Assembly (NCBI GenBank): GCA_964625745.1
Contig: CAZVCJ010000111.1
Location: 1 to 13,058 of the forward strand
Direction of reading: 5' to 3'
Length of the DNA: 13,058 nucleotides
Source: CAZVCJ01 sp964625745
GTDB taxonomy: Bacteria > Chloroflexota > Anaerolineae > VGOG01
Below are positions 6,449 through 13,058 of the stretch, piece after piece (position 1 is the first letter of the stretch; each line of letters begins with the position of its first letter). Position numbers and translations under genes: made by a program. Under the pieces are notes generated by a model. It saw only the letters and a list, made by a program, of their open reading frames with translations. It was not told the DNA's origin and made no database searches.

Positions 6449-7659
6449 AGTGCTGCTCCCTCGCTCCTGTGCTCCTTGATCACTCCTGCCAGGATTCTCA
6501 CTCCCTCGGCCATCTGGGCTTCGGAGAGGAAGCTGAAGGGCAGGCGGAGGTTGCGCCGGCCGTCTCCCTCCGACGCCTGGGCGAAGAAACGCACGCCCGG
6601 CGTGAAAATCACTCCCCGTTCCGTGGCCACGGCCAGCACCGCCTCGGCCTGCAACGGCTCGGGCAGGGTCAGCCAGACAAAGAAACCGCCGGCCGGGCGG
6701 GTCCAGCACACGCCGTCGGGCATCTCCCGCTCCAGGGCCGCCAGTAACGCGTCCCGCCGGGTGCGGTAGCGAGCCACCAGCCGGGCGATGTGCGGCTCCA
6801 GCCACCCTTCCTGGCAGAAGGCGGTCACCACGTGGGCCACGAAGGGATTGGCTCCCCCCTCGTTCCCCTTCAGCCCACAACCGACGATCCGCTGGATCAC
6901 CTCCGGCTCGGCGATGATCCAGCCCAGCCGCAGCCCGGCGGCCAGGATCTTGGAGAAGCTCCCCAGCCGGATCACCCCCCGTCCCCCGGCCAACTCGAAC
7001 AGGGAGACCGGTACTCGCCCCTCGAAGCAGAGGTCTCGGTAGACGTCGTCCTCCACCAGGAGCAGCCCCCGTTCAGCGGCCAGTCCCACCAGCGCCTCCC
7101 TGCGTCCCGCTGTCAGGGTGATGCCGGCCGGGTTCTGGAAGGTGGGGATGGTGTAGAGAAAGGCGACCCGTCGCCCGGTCCGGCTCAGCGCGTTCAGCCG
7201 CTCGGCCAGCGCCTCGACCACCAGTCCCTGGTCGTCCATCGGCACCTGTCTCAGTTCCACAGGGTGGTCGCGTAGGGTGGCGATGGCCTCGTGGTAGCTG
7301 GGGGCCTCCAGCAACACCACGTCGCCGGGGCGGGTGAAGAGGCGGGCCGCGGTGTCCAGCCCCTGGGCCGCGCCAGCGCAGAGCATGACGTTGGCCCGGG
7401 CGATGCGCAGCCCCTCGTCCCGCTCGACCTTGCCGATCAGGTAGTCGAGCAGTGGGCCGTACCCCTGTTCGGGGCCGTATTGCAGGGCCAGCCACCCCCG
7501 CACCCGCAGCGCCCGCTCGGTGGCGGCGATGATCTTCTCCGCCGGCAGGAGGTCGGGGTCAGGGTGGCCGTAAACAAAGGGAATCGTCTCAGCCGGCCCG
7601 CCGGCCTGCACCTCTTCCAGCGGGTCGAAGGGTTTGGGGACAGAGGCATTGTCAGGCAT
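6394..7659 (-). CDS. PLP-dependent class I/II aminotransferase (2-aminoadipate/aromatic type)
   Basis: This fold-type I enzyme transfers amino groups between an amino acid and a 2-oxo acid with pyridoxal phosphate. The landmarks are in order: substrate loop Y61-G-P-E-Q-G-Y, the P-x-Y-H-E segment (120-124), Y-T-I-P-T-F-Q-N-P-A-G (169-179, with N176 over the ring), D204-D205-V-Y207, Schiff-base lysine K237 in G-S-F-S-K, and R371 for the substrate carboxylate. It resembles the LysN/ARO8-like group often annotated as 2-aminoadipate or valine-pyruvate aminotransferase, without the N-terminal GntR domain of MocR proteins. ATG 7659 has GGAGA at 7666-7670. Oddity: residues from about 405 (F-T-P-S-P-S-Q-G-E-G-W then glycines) are translated from a palindromic repeat, so the native end is probably near residue 400. 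The substrate cannot be told from sequence. Confidence 0.93.
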   Translation of the reverse strand: MPDNASVPKPFDPLEEVQAGGPAETIPFVYGHPDPDLLPAEKIIAATERALRVRGWLALQYGPEQGYGPLLDYLIGKVERDEGLRIARANVMLCAGAAQGLDTAARLFTRPGDVVLLEAPSYHEAIATLRDHPVELRQVPMDDQGLVVEALAERLNALSRTGRRVAFLYTIPTFQNPAGITLTAGRREALVGLAAERGLLLVEDDVYRDLCFEGRVPVSLFELAGGRGVIRLGSFSKILAAGLRLGWIIAEPEVIQRIVGCGLKGNEGGANPFVAHVVTAFCQEGWLEPHIARLVARYRTRRDALLAALEREMPDGVCWTRPAGGFFVWLTLPEPLQAEAVLAVATERGVIFTPGVRFFAQASEGDGRRNLRLPFSFLSEAQMAEGVRILAGVIKEHRSEGAALFTPSPSQGEGWGGGGTS

Positions 7660-7682
7660 AGGTCATCTCCATGATTCACTGG

Positions 7683-7714
7683 GCAGAGGCACAGGGGAGC
7701 AGAGGAACAAGGGG
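7683..7714. repeat. Purine-rich 16-bp tandem duplication
   Basis: Two adjacent 16-bp units (7683-7698 and 7699-7714) match at 13 of 16 positions and themselves split into gcagagga- and acagggga-like octamers. They lie in the 158-bp gap between the purA stop and the aminotransferase start, just upstream of the aminotransferase. The rest of that gap (7721-7817) holds no supported gene or terminator. Confidence 0.6.
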
Positions 7715-7817
7715 CAGCACATTTACCACTCCTCCTCAGAGAAGACCATAGCGGCCAGCTTGGCGCCGGTTTCTCCTATGCTGACCTCCTCAGGAAGGCA
7801 ATAACTCGCTGATGTGC

Positions 7818-9116
7818 TTATCCGCAGCGAACTATTATGGTTTCCTGACGCCCTGGCCCAACGGAAACAAAGGTCGCGGGGGCATCGGCCAGCTCCTCGA
7901 TCCGCCGCACGTAGTCCCGGGCTGCCTGGGGGAGATCGGAGAGGGCCCTGGCGCCCCTGATGTCCTCGCTCCAGCCGGGCCACTCCCCGTAGATGGGCTT
8001 GCACTCAGCCAATACCTCCGCGCTGGCCGGGAAGCTCTCTAGCCTCTGTCCGCGATAATCATAGGCCACGCAGATTTTGATCGTCTCCAGGCCAGCTAAA
8101 ATATCCAGCTTGATAATGGCTATCTCCGTCAGTCCGTTGATCTGGGCGGCGTAGCGCAAGGCCACCCCGTCCAGCCAGCCGCAGCGCCGGGGCCGACCGG
8201 TGGTGGTGCCGTACTCGTCCCAGGTATGCTCCCCCGTCCCTCGCAGCCAGTCGCCCACCTCGTCGAGCAGTTCGGTGGGCATGGGGCCGGCTCCCACCCG
8301 CGTCTGGAAGGCCTTGACCACCCCGACGATGTGCTCGATGTGCCGGGGGCCGAAGCCCAGGCCGGTGAGCGCACCGCCGGCGATGGGCGAGGAGCTGGTC
8401 ACGAAGGGATAGGTCCCGTGGTCGAGGTCGAGCAGCGTGCCTTGCGCCCCCTCGCAGAGCACGTTCTTTCCCGCCCTCAAAGCCTGGTGAAGTATTAGTG
8501 AGGTATCGCTCACGTAGGGAGCCAACTGCGTGGCGTAATCCGCGAACTCCTCCGCTACCTCGTTGGGATTCAGGGGGGACTGGTGGTAGATTCGCTCCAG
8601 AACGGCGTTCTTGACCTCCACCGCAGCGCGCACTTTCTCCACGAAGGCGCCCTCATCGAGCATGTCCCAGGAGCGCAGGCCCGCCCTGGCCGCCTTGTCG
8701 CCGTAGGTGGGGCCGATGCCCCGCCTGGTGGTGCCGATTTTCCCCTCGCCCAGCGATTTCTCAGCCGCGCCGTCCAGGGCGACATCGTAGGGCATGATCA
8801 AATGGGACCCGGCGCTCAGCTTGAGCCGCTCAGGCGAGACATCAACGCCCCGCTCGGCCAGCTCCTCTATCTCCCCGCACAACGTCCTGGGATTCACCAC
8901 CACCCCGTTGCCGATGATGCAGGTGGTGTGGGGATACAGAATCCCCGAAGGCACGAGATGCAAGGCGAATCTGTCATCACCCACGGTCAGCGTATGGCCG
9001 GCGTTGTCGCCCCCGTTGTAGCGGGCCACGATGTCAACTTCGGCGGCCAGCAGATCGGTTATCTTCCCCTTCCCCTCGTCACCCCATTGGGCGCCGACGA
9101 TTACTGTAGCGGGCAT
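7818..9116 (-). CDS. purA: Adenylosuccinate synthetase
   Basis: PurA joins IMP and aspartate with GTP to make adenylosuccinate, the first committed step from IMP to AMP, in the cytoplasm. The 432-residue protein matches the usual bacterial length. It shows the N-terminal G-D-E-G-K-G-K loop (12-18) with the catalytic D13, then N-G-G-D-N-A-G-H with catalytic H41, the T-T-R-R-G-I-G-P switch (129-136), T-T-T-G-R-P-R-R-C-G-W (304-314) and the guanine-binding K-L-D (336-338). ATG 9116 is preceded by GAGGAGG at 9124-9130, a strong ribosome site. No other purine gene is adjacent; the aminotransferase follows after 158 bp and the M20 hydrolase precedes across a 99-bp inverted-repeat element. Nothing odd in the coding sequence. 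Identity is certain. Confidence 0.99.
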   Translation of the reverse strand: MPATVIVGAQWGDEGKGKITDLLAAEVDIVARYNGGDNAGHTLTVGDDRFALHLVPSGILYPHTTCIIGNGVVVNPRTLCGEIEELAERGVDVSPERLKLSAGSHLIMPYDVALDGAAEKSLGEGKIGTTRRGIGPTYGDKAARAGLRSWDMLDEGAFVEKVRAAVEVKNAVLERIYHQSPLNPNEVAEEFADYATQLAPYVSDTSLILHQALRAGKNVLCEGAQGTLLDLDHGTYPFVTSSSPIAGGALTGLGFGPRHIEHIVGVVKAFQTRVGAGPMPTELLDEVGDWLRGTGEHTWDEYGTTTGRPRRCGWLDGVALRYAAQINGLTEIAIIKLDILAGLETIKICVAYDYRGQRLESFPASAEVLAECKPIYGEWPGWSEDIRGARALSDLPQAARDYVRRIEELADAPATFVSVGPGRQETIIVRCG

Positions 9117-9141
9117 CGGTCTACCTCCTCAAACAAATTTT

Positions 9142-9240
9142 AGAAACCAGGTTTTTCTCCTACTCGCATGATCGGACTCTTGCTTTTGGCGCCCCCGCAG
9201 TGCGAAAAGCCTACGTTCTTCAGCCAAAAACCTGGTTTCT
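9142..9240. mobile_element. 99-bp MITE-like element with perfect 15-bp terminal inverted repeats
   Basis: The ends agaaaccaggttttt (9142-9156) and aaaaacctggtttct (9226-9240) are exact reverse complements. Inside is a second smaller inverted pair, gctttt/aaaagc. No coding capacity for a transposase exists in 99 bp. Flanks ttt and gag do not form an obvious target duplication. The right end lies inside the M20 hydrolase reading frame, supplying its last codons, and the left end lies just upstream of the purA ribosome site. It is best read as a non-autonomous palindromic insertion. Confidence 0.7.
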
Positions 9241-10422
9241 GAGCCCCAGGATCTCGACAGCTAGACGGGCGTAGACTCTAGCGGCGGCCACAACGTCGTC
9301 CAGGCGGATCTGGTCGTCCACGGTGTGGGCGAATCGCTCTTCGCCGGGGCCAAAGCCTACCGTGGGGATATTGGCTCTCCCCATGGTGTAGACCCCATCG
9401 GTGGAGAAGGCCCACTGGCCAACCTTTGGCCAGTAGCCCAACGTCTCCCGGATGGCCTTGCTCGTAGCTTTCACCAGCGGGTGATCCTGATCCAGGGCCC
9501 AGGGGAGATAGAACTCCTTGGCCCGGCACTCATAGCCAGTGTAGCTGGTGGCTCGATACTCGGTGACTTTCACACTGGCCTCGACTCCCTCACGAGCGAT
9601 TGTACCCTGGATCTCCGCCAGGGCCTTGGCCTCGGTCTCACCGAGCGTGAGGCGGCGATCAATGTAGAAGGTGCAGGTGTCGGGGATGGCGTTGCGGCTG
9701 GCGGCGGAGCTCTCGATCTGGGTGACGGCGATGCTTCCCTGGCCCAGGAAGGGGTCACTGGCCAACTGAGGGGCCAGGAGCTCGACGCCGAAGATCAGTC
9801 GAGCAGCATCGTAGATGGCGTTCCTTCCTCGGCCGGGAGTGGCGGCGTGACAGGACCTGCCCCACACAGTGACTTTCATTTCCAAACGACCCCGGTGGCC
9901 TCGCTTGATTTGCAGATTCGAGGGTTCCCCCAGGACGACGAAATCGGGTCTAAGCCCCTCTTCCTCGATCAGCACCTGCACAGCCAAACCTTCGCAGGGC
10001 TCTTCCTGGACGACACCCACCATGCAAAGCTCGCCAGCCAGTTGGATGCCGGTGTCAATGAGCAATTTGGCTCCGTAGACCATGGCCGCCAACGCGCCCT
10101 TCATGTCACAAGCCCCCCGGCCGTAAAGCACCCCACCCTCGACCTGGGCTCCGTAGGGATCGCGAGACCAGGAAGCAGGGTCGCCGATGCCTACGGTGTC
10201 CATGTGGCCATCGTAAATGAGTCTGGGACCAGCGCCCGCGCTCAGGCACCCGATCACGTTTCCGATGCGGTCGCGCCTCACGTTGGGGAAACCCACCCGC
10301 CGCATCTCCTCCGCCAGACGCTCGGACAGCGCCTTCTCCTCGGTCGAGACACTGGGGATGCTGACCAAATCCTGAAGGAAAGCAATCAGGTCGCCGCGAT
10401 CCTGGGAAGAGAGATCAAACAT
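9220..10422 (-). CDS. M20 family metallohydrolase (YgeY/ArgE/DapE-like)
   Basis: M20 enzymes use two metal ions to cleave amide bonds of acylated amino acids or small peptides in the cytoplasm. The 400-residue protein has the metal ligands H73 in D-G-H-M-D with D75, D106 in G-R-G-A-C-D-M-K-G, E140/E141 as base and ligand, E166 in L-G-E-P and H366 near the end. The dimerisation lid domain starts around 175 and includes S-C-H-A-A-T-P-G-R-G (190-199). The S-T-D-G-V segment with G-F-G-P-G (340-360) and the overall layout resemble the YgeY 'selenium metabolism' hydrolase branch more than ArgE or DapE, but no selenium gene is nearby and I leave the substrate open. ATG 10422 has GGAG eight bases upstream. 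Oddity: residues 395-400 (R-N-Q-V-F-G) are encoded by the end of a palindromic element. Confidence 0.92.
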   Translation of the reverse strand: MFDLSSQDRGDLIAFLQDLVSIPSVSTEEKALSERLAEEMRRVGFPNVRRDRIGNVIGCLSAGAGPRLIYDGHMDTVGIGDPASWSRDPYGAQVEGGVLYGRGACDMKGALAAMVYGAKLLIDTGIQLAGELCMVGVVQEEPCEGLAVQVLIEEEGLRPDFVVLGEPSNLQIKRGHRGRLEMKVTVWGRSCHAATPGRGRNAIYDAARLIFGVELLAPQLASDPFLGQGSIAVTQIESSAASRNAIPDTCTFYIDRRLTLGETEAKALAEIQGTIAREGVEASVKVTEYRATSYTGYECRAKEFYLPWALDQDHPLVKATSKAIRETLGYWPKVGQWAFSTDGVYTMGRANIPTVGFGPGEERFAHTVDDQIRLDDVVAAARVYARLAVEILGLRNQVFG

Positions 10423-10443
10423 AGTCCCATCTCCAAATTATGA

Positions 10444-10509
10444 GGGTTTCAGGTTTCAAGGTTTCAGGTTTCAGGCTATCCTTGGAAGTTGGAAGTTTGA
10501 GCTTTGAAC
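10444..10509. repeat. Composite intergenic heptamer array, two sub-families side by side
   Basis: The left part repeats aggtttc (a rotation of tcaggtt) four to five times at 10444-10479, with one 8-bp unit. The right part has ttggaag twice, then tttgagc and tttgaac (10482-10509). These are the same two unit types found singly inside the radical SAM gene and inside mutS. The array fills nearly the whole 88-bp gap between the M20 gene start and the sugar transferase stop; the adjoining ttcaa contributes to the transferase's TGA stop. Confidence 0.85.
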
Positions 10510-10510
10510 T

Positions 10511-11941
10511 TCAATACGCTCCTCTGCCAGCCAGGACAGCGGGGAAGGTCTTCAGGGCGATTTTGAGATCCAGCAGCGCCGACCAATTTTCCAGGTAGTA
10601 GATGTCCAGCAGGCACATTTCATCGAAGGTGAGTTGGCTGCGGCCACTGACCTGCCAGAGGCCGGTGATGCCTGGCGAGATCTCCAACCGCCTGCGGTGC
10701 CACTCCTGGTACTGCTCCACTTCCGAAGGGAGGGCCGGGCGGGGACCGACCAGGCTCATCTCCCCTCGCAAGACGTTATAGATCTGCGGGAGCTCGTCCA
10801 GGCTGGTGCGGCGCAGGAACCTGCCCACTCGAGTGCAGCGTGGATCGTTGCGGATCTTGAAAGTGACGCCCACGACTTCGTCCCGGTCTGCCAGTTGAGG
10901 ACGTTCCTCCTCCGCCCCCTGGCGCATAGAGCGAAACTTGTAGCAGACAAACCTGCGCCGCCCCCCTTTGCCCACCCGAACTTGTTTGAAAAGGACGGGG
11001 CCGGGGGAATCCAGTTTGATGGCCACGGAGATTAGAAGCAGCAGGGGAGAGAGAAGGGTCAACCCGGCCAGAGACACGAAAAGGTCACTGGCCCGCTTGA
11101 AGGCCAGGTTCCAGCCGGTGATGGATACCTCCTTGACGCCGATAATGGGAATCCCGCCCAGGTCCTCGATGTCCACCCGGCTGATGGCCAACTGAAAAAG
11201 ATCGGGCACGATGCGAGCTCGAACCTGCTCCCGCTCACACTGGCGCATGATTCCCAGAATCTTGCGATGATGCATCCAGGGCAAGGTGATGATCACTTCG
11301 TCAATGGCTTTCGCCTGGATGACGCGGGGCAGGTTGTCAATCCCTCCCAGGGCCTTGAAGCGGCCGATGTCCGTGCTGTTCTTCCCCGGATCATCGTCCA
11401 CGAAGCCGATGACCTGATAGCCCAGTTCGGGCTGGGCCACAATGTTGCGCATTAGCCTACGCCCCACTTCCCCAGCTCCGACTATGAGCACCCGATCCAC
11501 CCCCAGGCCTCGCCGCATGCGGCTCTCCAAGACCCAGCGCTTGATCAGGCGGCTGAGCGAGAGTGAAGTGACGATTATCAGCCCTGCCCACAAGAACATC
11601 AGGCGAGAGTAGACCAGGGGGCGGAACCAGAAGGTGATGGCTGTTACGATGACGATGCCGGTGGTGGTGCCGCCGACCAGAGCGTAGACCTCGTCGAACC
11701 AGGAGGCGCCGCGAGGCTGGTCGTAGACTCCCCCCAGCTTGTAGGCCATCGTCAACAGAGCCGTCAACACCAGAGCGAAAGGTATGTACATTCGAAAGGG
11801 AGCATAGTTGGCAGGATCCACGGCGCGAAACCACTGCAAGTCATAGCGCACCCAGTAAGCAATGGCAAAGGCCAGGTTGATGAGCGCCACATCCATCAGG
11901 GCCATTATCAGGGAAACCCATCGCCGATATCGCTCAAACAT
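10511..11941 (-). CDS. Polyprenyl-phosphate sugar-1-phosphate transferase (WcaJ/WbaP-like)
   Basis: This membrane enzyme starts polysaccharide repeat-unit synthesis by moving a hexose-1-phosphate from a UDP-sugar to undecaprenyl phosphate. The 476 residues include hydrophobic segments at about 10-32, 49-68, 87-107 and 115-132, a cytoplasmic Rossmann-like CoA-binding-type domain (V-L-I-V-G-A-G-E-V-G, 151-160), a membrane re-entrant helix at about 286-308 and the C-terminal catalytic domain. That domain has Y-K-F-R-S-M (334-339), the catalytic D382-E383 pair in S-L-D-E-L-P-Q, S-L-V-G-P-R-P (396-402), P-G-I-T-G-L-W-Q-V-S-G-R (423-434) and a normal ending A-G-R-G-A-Y. ATG 11941 overlaps the end of the upstream glycosyltransferase gene by 8 bp, implying translational coupling and a shared envelope-polysaccharide role. 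Sugar specificity (glucose, galactose or other) cannot be read. Confidence 0.95.
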   Translation of the reverse strand: MFERYRRWVSLIMALMDVALINLAFAIAYWVRYDLQWFRAVDPANYAPFRMYIPFALVLTALLTMAYKLGGVYDQPRGASWFDEVYALVGGTTTGIVIVTAITFWFRPLVYSRLMFLWAGLIIVTSLSLSRLIKRWVLESRMRRGLGVDRVLIVGAGEVGRRLMRNIVAQPELGYQVIGFVDDDPGKNSTDIGRFKALGGIDNLPRVIQAKAIDEVIITLPWMHHRKILGIMRQCEREQVRARIVPDLFQLAISRVDIEDLGGIPIIGVKEVSITGWNLAFKRASDLFVSLAGLTLLSPLLLLISVAIKLDSPGPVLFKQVRVGKGGRRRFVCYKFRSMRQGAEEERPQLADRDEVVGVTFKIRNDPRCTRVGRFLRRTSLDELPQIYNVLRGEMSLVGPRPALPSEVEQYQEWHRRRLEISPGITGLWQVSGRSQLTFDEMCLLDIYYLENWSALLDLKIALKTFPAVLAGRGAY

Positions 11942-13058
11942 CTCTACACTCCATCGCTCGCCGGTAGACCTGCACCGTCTCCTGAGCAGCTTTCGTCCAG
12001 GAGAAGCCTTTGGCCCTTTGCAAGCCCCGCTCCTTCATTTCCCGCCGAAGGGCCCCGTCGTCCAAAGCCCGCCTTATGGTCTCGGCCAGCCCCTCGGCAT
12101 CCAGCGGATCCACAGTCAGCCCCGCCTCGCCCACCACCTCCGGCAGCGACGACGTGTTGGCCGTGACCACCGGCGTCCCGCAGGCCATAGCCTCCAGGGG
12201 CGGCAGCCCGAAACCCTCGTAGAGAGAGGGATAGACGAAGAGCTCCGCCGCGTTGTACCACAAAGGCAACTCGCTGACCGGGATGTAGCCGGGAAACATC
12301 ACTTCGCCCTCCAGCCCCAGTTCCTCCACGCGGGCGAAAACGTCTTCGTAAAACCAACCTTTGGCCCCACCGATGACCAGCTTCAAGTCTGTAAGTCGGC
12401 GAGTGTGCAAGTTCGCGAAGGCTTCGATGAGTCTGGTCACATTCTTGCGTGGCTCGATGGTGCCCACGAAGAGGATAAACCTCTCCGGCAGACTCCGCTT
12501 CGACCGAAAAGCAGCCACTTGATCACCGGCCAGGGGACGGAAAGTTTCGTCTATTCCGCAATAGACCACCTCTACTTTCTCAGGCGAAACCCCCAGCAGG
12601 CGGATCACGTCCTGTTTGGTGCTCTCCGAGATGGCAATGATGCGCCTGGCCCTCCTGGCTGAGAGGCGGGTGAAGAGGCCCAGATAGAAGTTTTTAGAGC
12701 GCTTGAAACTCTCAGGATAGAGGAGAAAACTGAGGTCATAGATGGTAACCACCGCTGGACAAGGCGAGAGCAAAGGCGTGACGAAAGCCAGGGCGTGAAG
12801 CAAGTCCACCCTCTCTTTTTGCAAAGCGAAAGGCTGAACCACCTGTTCCCAGAAGATCCTGACCACGGGCCTGGAGGTGGGCAGCCGCGAAAGCTTCAAC
12901 GCCAGCCCCGGACTGGCAAACCGCCCGTCGCCGATGAAAGCAGTGTAGCGGTTAGCGCGGTCCACGCGAGGCAAATGGGTAAGCAAGTTGTGGATGTACC
13001 AGTTGATGCCCGCGCCGCGATAGGTCTCTGCCAGGGACAGGAGGTGGGCGTTCAGGCC
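11934..13058 (-). CDS. GT4-family glycosyltransferase, 5' end beyond window
   Basis: GT-B fold retaining glycosyltransferases of this type add sugars from nucleotide donors to lipid-linked saccharides at the inner membrane face. The frame is open to the right edge, giving 374 visible codons. The first visible residues (G-L-N-A-H-L-L-S) are the usual first strand of the family, so only a few N-terminal residues are missing; the TTG at 12986 is internal, not the start. Seen: the T-Y-R-G-A-G-I loop near the N-terminus, V-G-T-I-E-P-R-K-N (198-205 of the visible chain) and the donor-site E-G-F-G-L-P-P-L-E with its E-x7-E pair (281, 289), then A-C-G-T-P-V-V. The TGA (11936-11934) lies inside the start of the sugar transferase gene, an 8-bp overlap that makes one translational unit. 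Likely part of an exopolysaccharide or O-antigen cluster continuing rightward. Confidence 0.95.
   Translation of the reverse strand, partial: GLNAHLLSLAETYRGAGINWYIHNLLTHLPRVDRANRYTAFIGDGRFASPGLALKLSRLPTSRPVVRIFWEQVVQPFALQKERVDLLHALAFVTPLLSPCPAVVTIYDLSFLLYPESFKRSKNFYLGLFTRLSARRARRIIAISESTKQDVIRLLGVSPEKVEVVYCGIDETFRPLAGDQVAAFRSKRSLPERFILFVGTIEPRKNVTRLIEAFANLHTRRLTDLKLVIGGAKGWFYEDVFARVEELGLEGEVMFPGYIPVSELPLWYNAAELFVYPSLYEGFGLPPLEAMACGTPVVTANTSSLPEVVGEAGLTVDPLDAEGLAETIRRALDDGALRREMKERGLQRAKGFSWTKAAQETVQVYRRAMECRDV

Noticed and set aside
6260..6880. Minus-strand frame of 206 codons overlapping the aminotransferase 3' end
   Set aside because: It is frame-shifted from the aminotransferase and runs through the palindromic element, giving low-complexity sequence only.
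9131..9219. Sigma-70 promoter for purA (a TAAAAT-like box near 9135-9140)
   Set aside because: No acceptable -35 box at the right spacing, and the box borders the inverted-repeat end; not supportable.
9325..10443. Plus-strand open frame of 372 codons opposite the M20 hydrolase
   Set aside because: Its translation is low-complexity and matches no family; the minus-strand frame has all M20 metal ligands. It is a shadow frame of GC-rich coding DNA.
11862..12662. Plus-strand open frame of 266 codons across the GT4/sugar transferase junction
   Set aside because: Antisense to two well-identified genes and without recognisable motifs or a ribosome site.
12984..12986. TTG as start codon of the glycosyltransferase
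   Set aside because: The 24 in-frame codons upstream encode the conserved first strand and loop of the family, so the gene starts beyond the window edge.

Overview
All ten protein genes in this 13 kb window lie on the minus strand, so the sequence as printed is the non-coding strand throughout. The DNA is GC-rich. Gene content (housekeeping mutS, rph and purA, a tungsten-type aldehyde:ferredoxin oxidoreductase, an envelope polysaccharide initiator) and the many kinds of short palindromic and tandem repeats suggest an anaerobic or facultative environmental bacterium. A Chloroflexota-like lineage (Anaerolineae or relatives) is my best guess. That assignment is an inference from style, not from a marker gene. 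I see no rRNA, tRNA, CRISPR array, transposase or phage gene.

Layout from the right edge, in the direction of transcription: a GT4-type glycosyltransferase (5' end off the window) overlaps by 8 bp a polyprenyl-phosphate sugar-1-phosphate transferase, together an exopolysaccharide or O-antigen initiation module (13058-10511). Next come an M20 metallohydrolase resembling the YgeY branch (10422-9220), adenylosuccinate synthetase purA (9116-7818) and a PLP-dependent class I aminotransferase (7659-6394). Then there is a tightly spaced pair: an unrecognised 271-residue acidic protein (6223-5408) and, two bases after its stop codon, a radical SAM/SPASM enzyme with what looks like an N-terminal PqqD/RRE-type domain (5404-4112). 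Ribonuclease PH (3973-3224), aldehyde:ferredoxin oxidoreductase (3082-1229) and the N-terminal 372 residues of MutS (1117-1, running off the left edge) complete the set. Only the GT4/transferase and 271-residue/radical SAM pairs look like real operons; the others are separated by 88-170 bp.

The most striking feature is what fills the gaps. All seven gaps longer than 80 bp contain short repeat DNA, of several different designs: heptamer tandem arrays, an octamer array, a purine-rich 16-mer tandem, a pair of C/G-rich hairpins in opposite orientation, a 99-bp element with perfect 15-bp terminal inverted repeats, and other palindromic elements. These repeats also enter genes. Heptamer arrays lie in frame inside mutS and inside the radical SAM gene, and palindromic elements encode the C-terminal ends of the aminotransferase and the M20 hydrolase. 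The heptamer units inside the two genes are the same two sub-families that sit next to each other in the intergenic array at 10444-10509.

The best candidate for undescribed biochemistry is the RRE-like radical SAM/SPASM enzyme with its unknown partner, which looks like a peptide- or protein-modifying pair.
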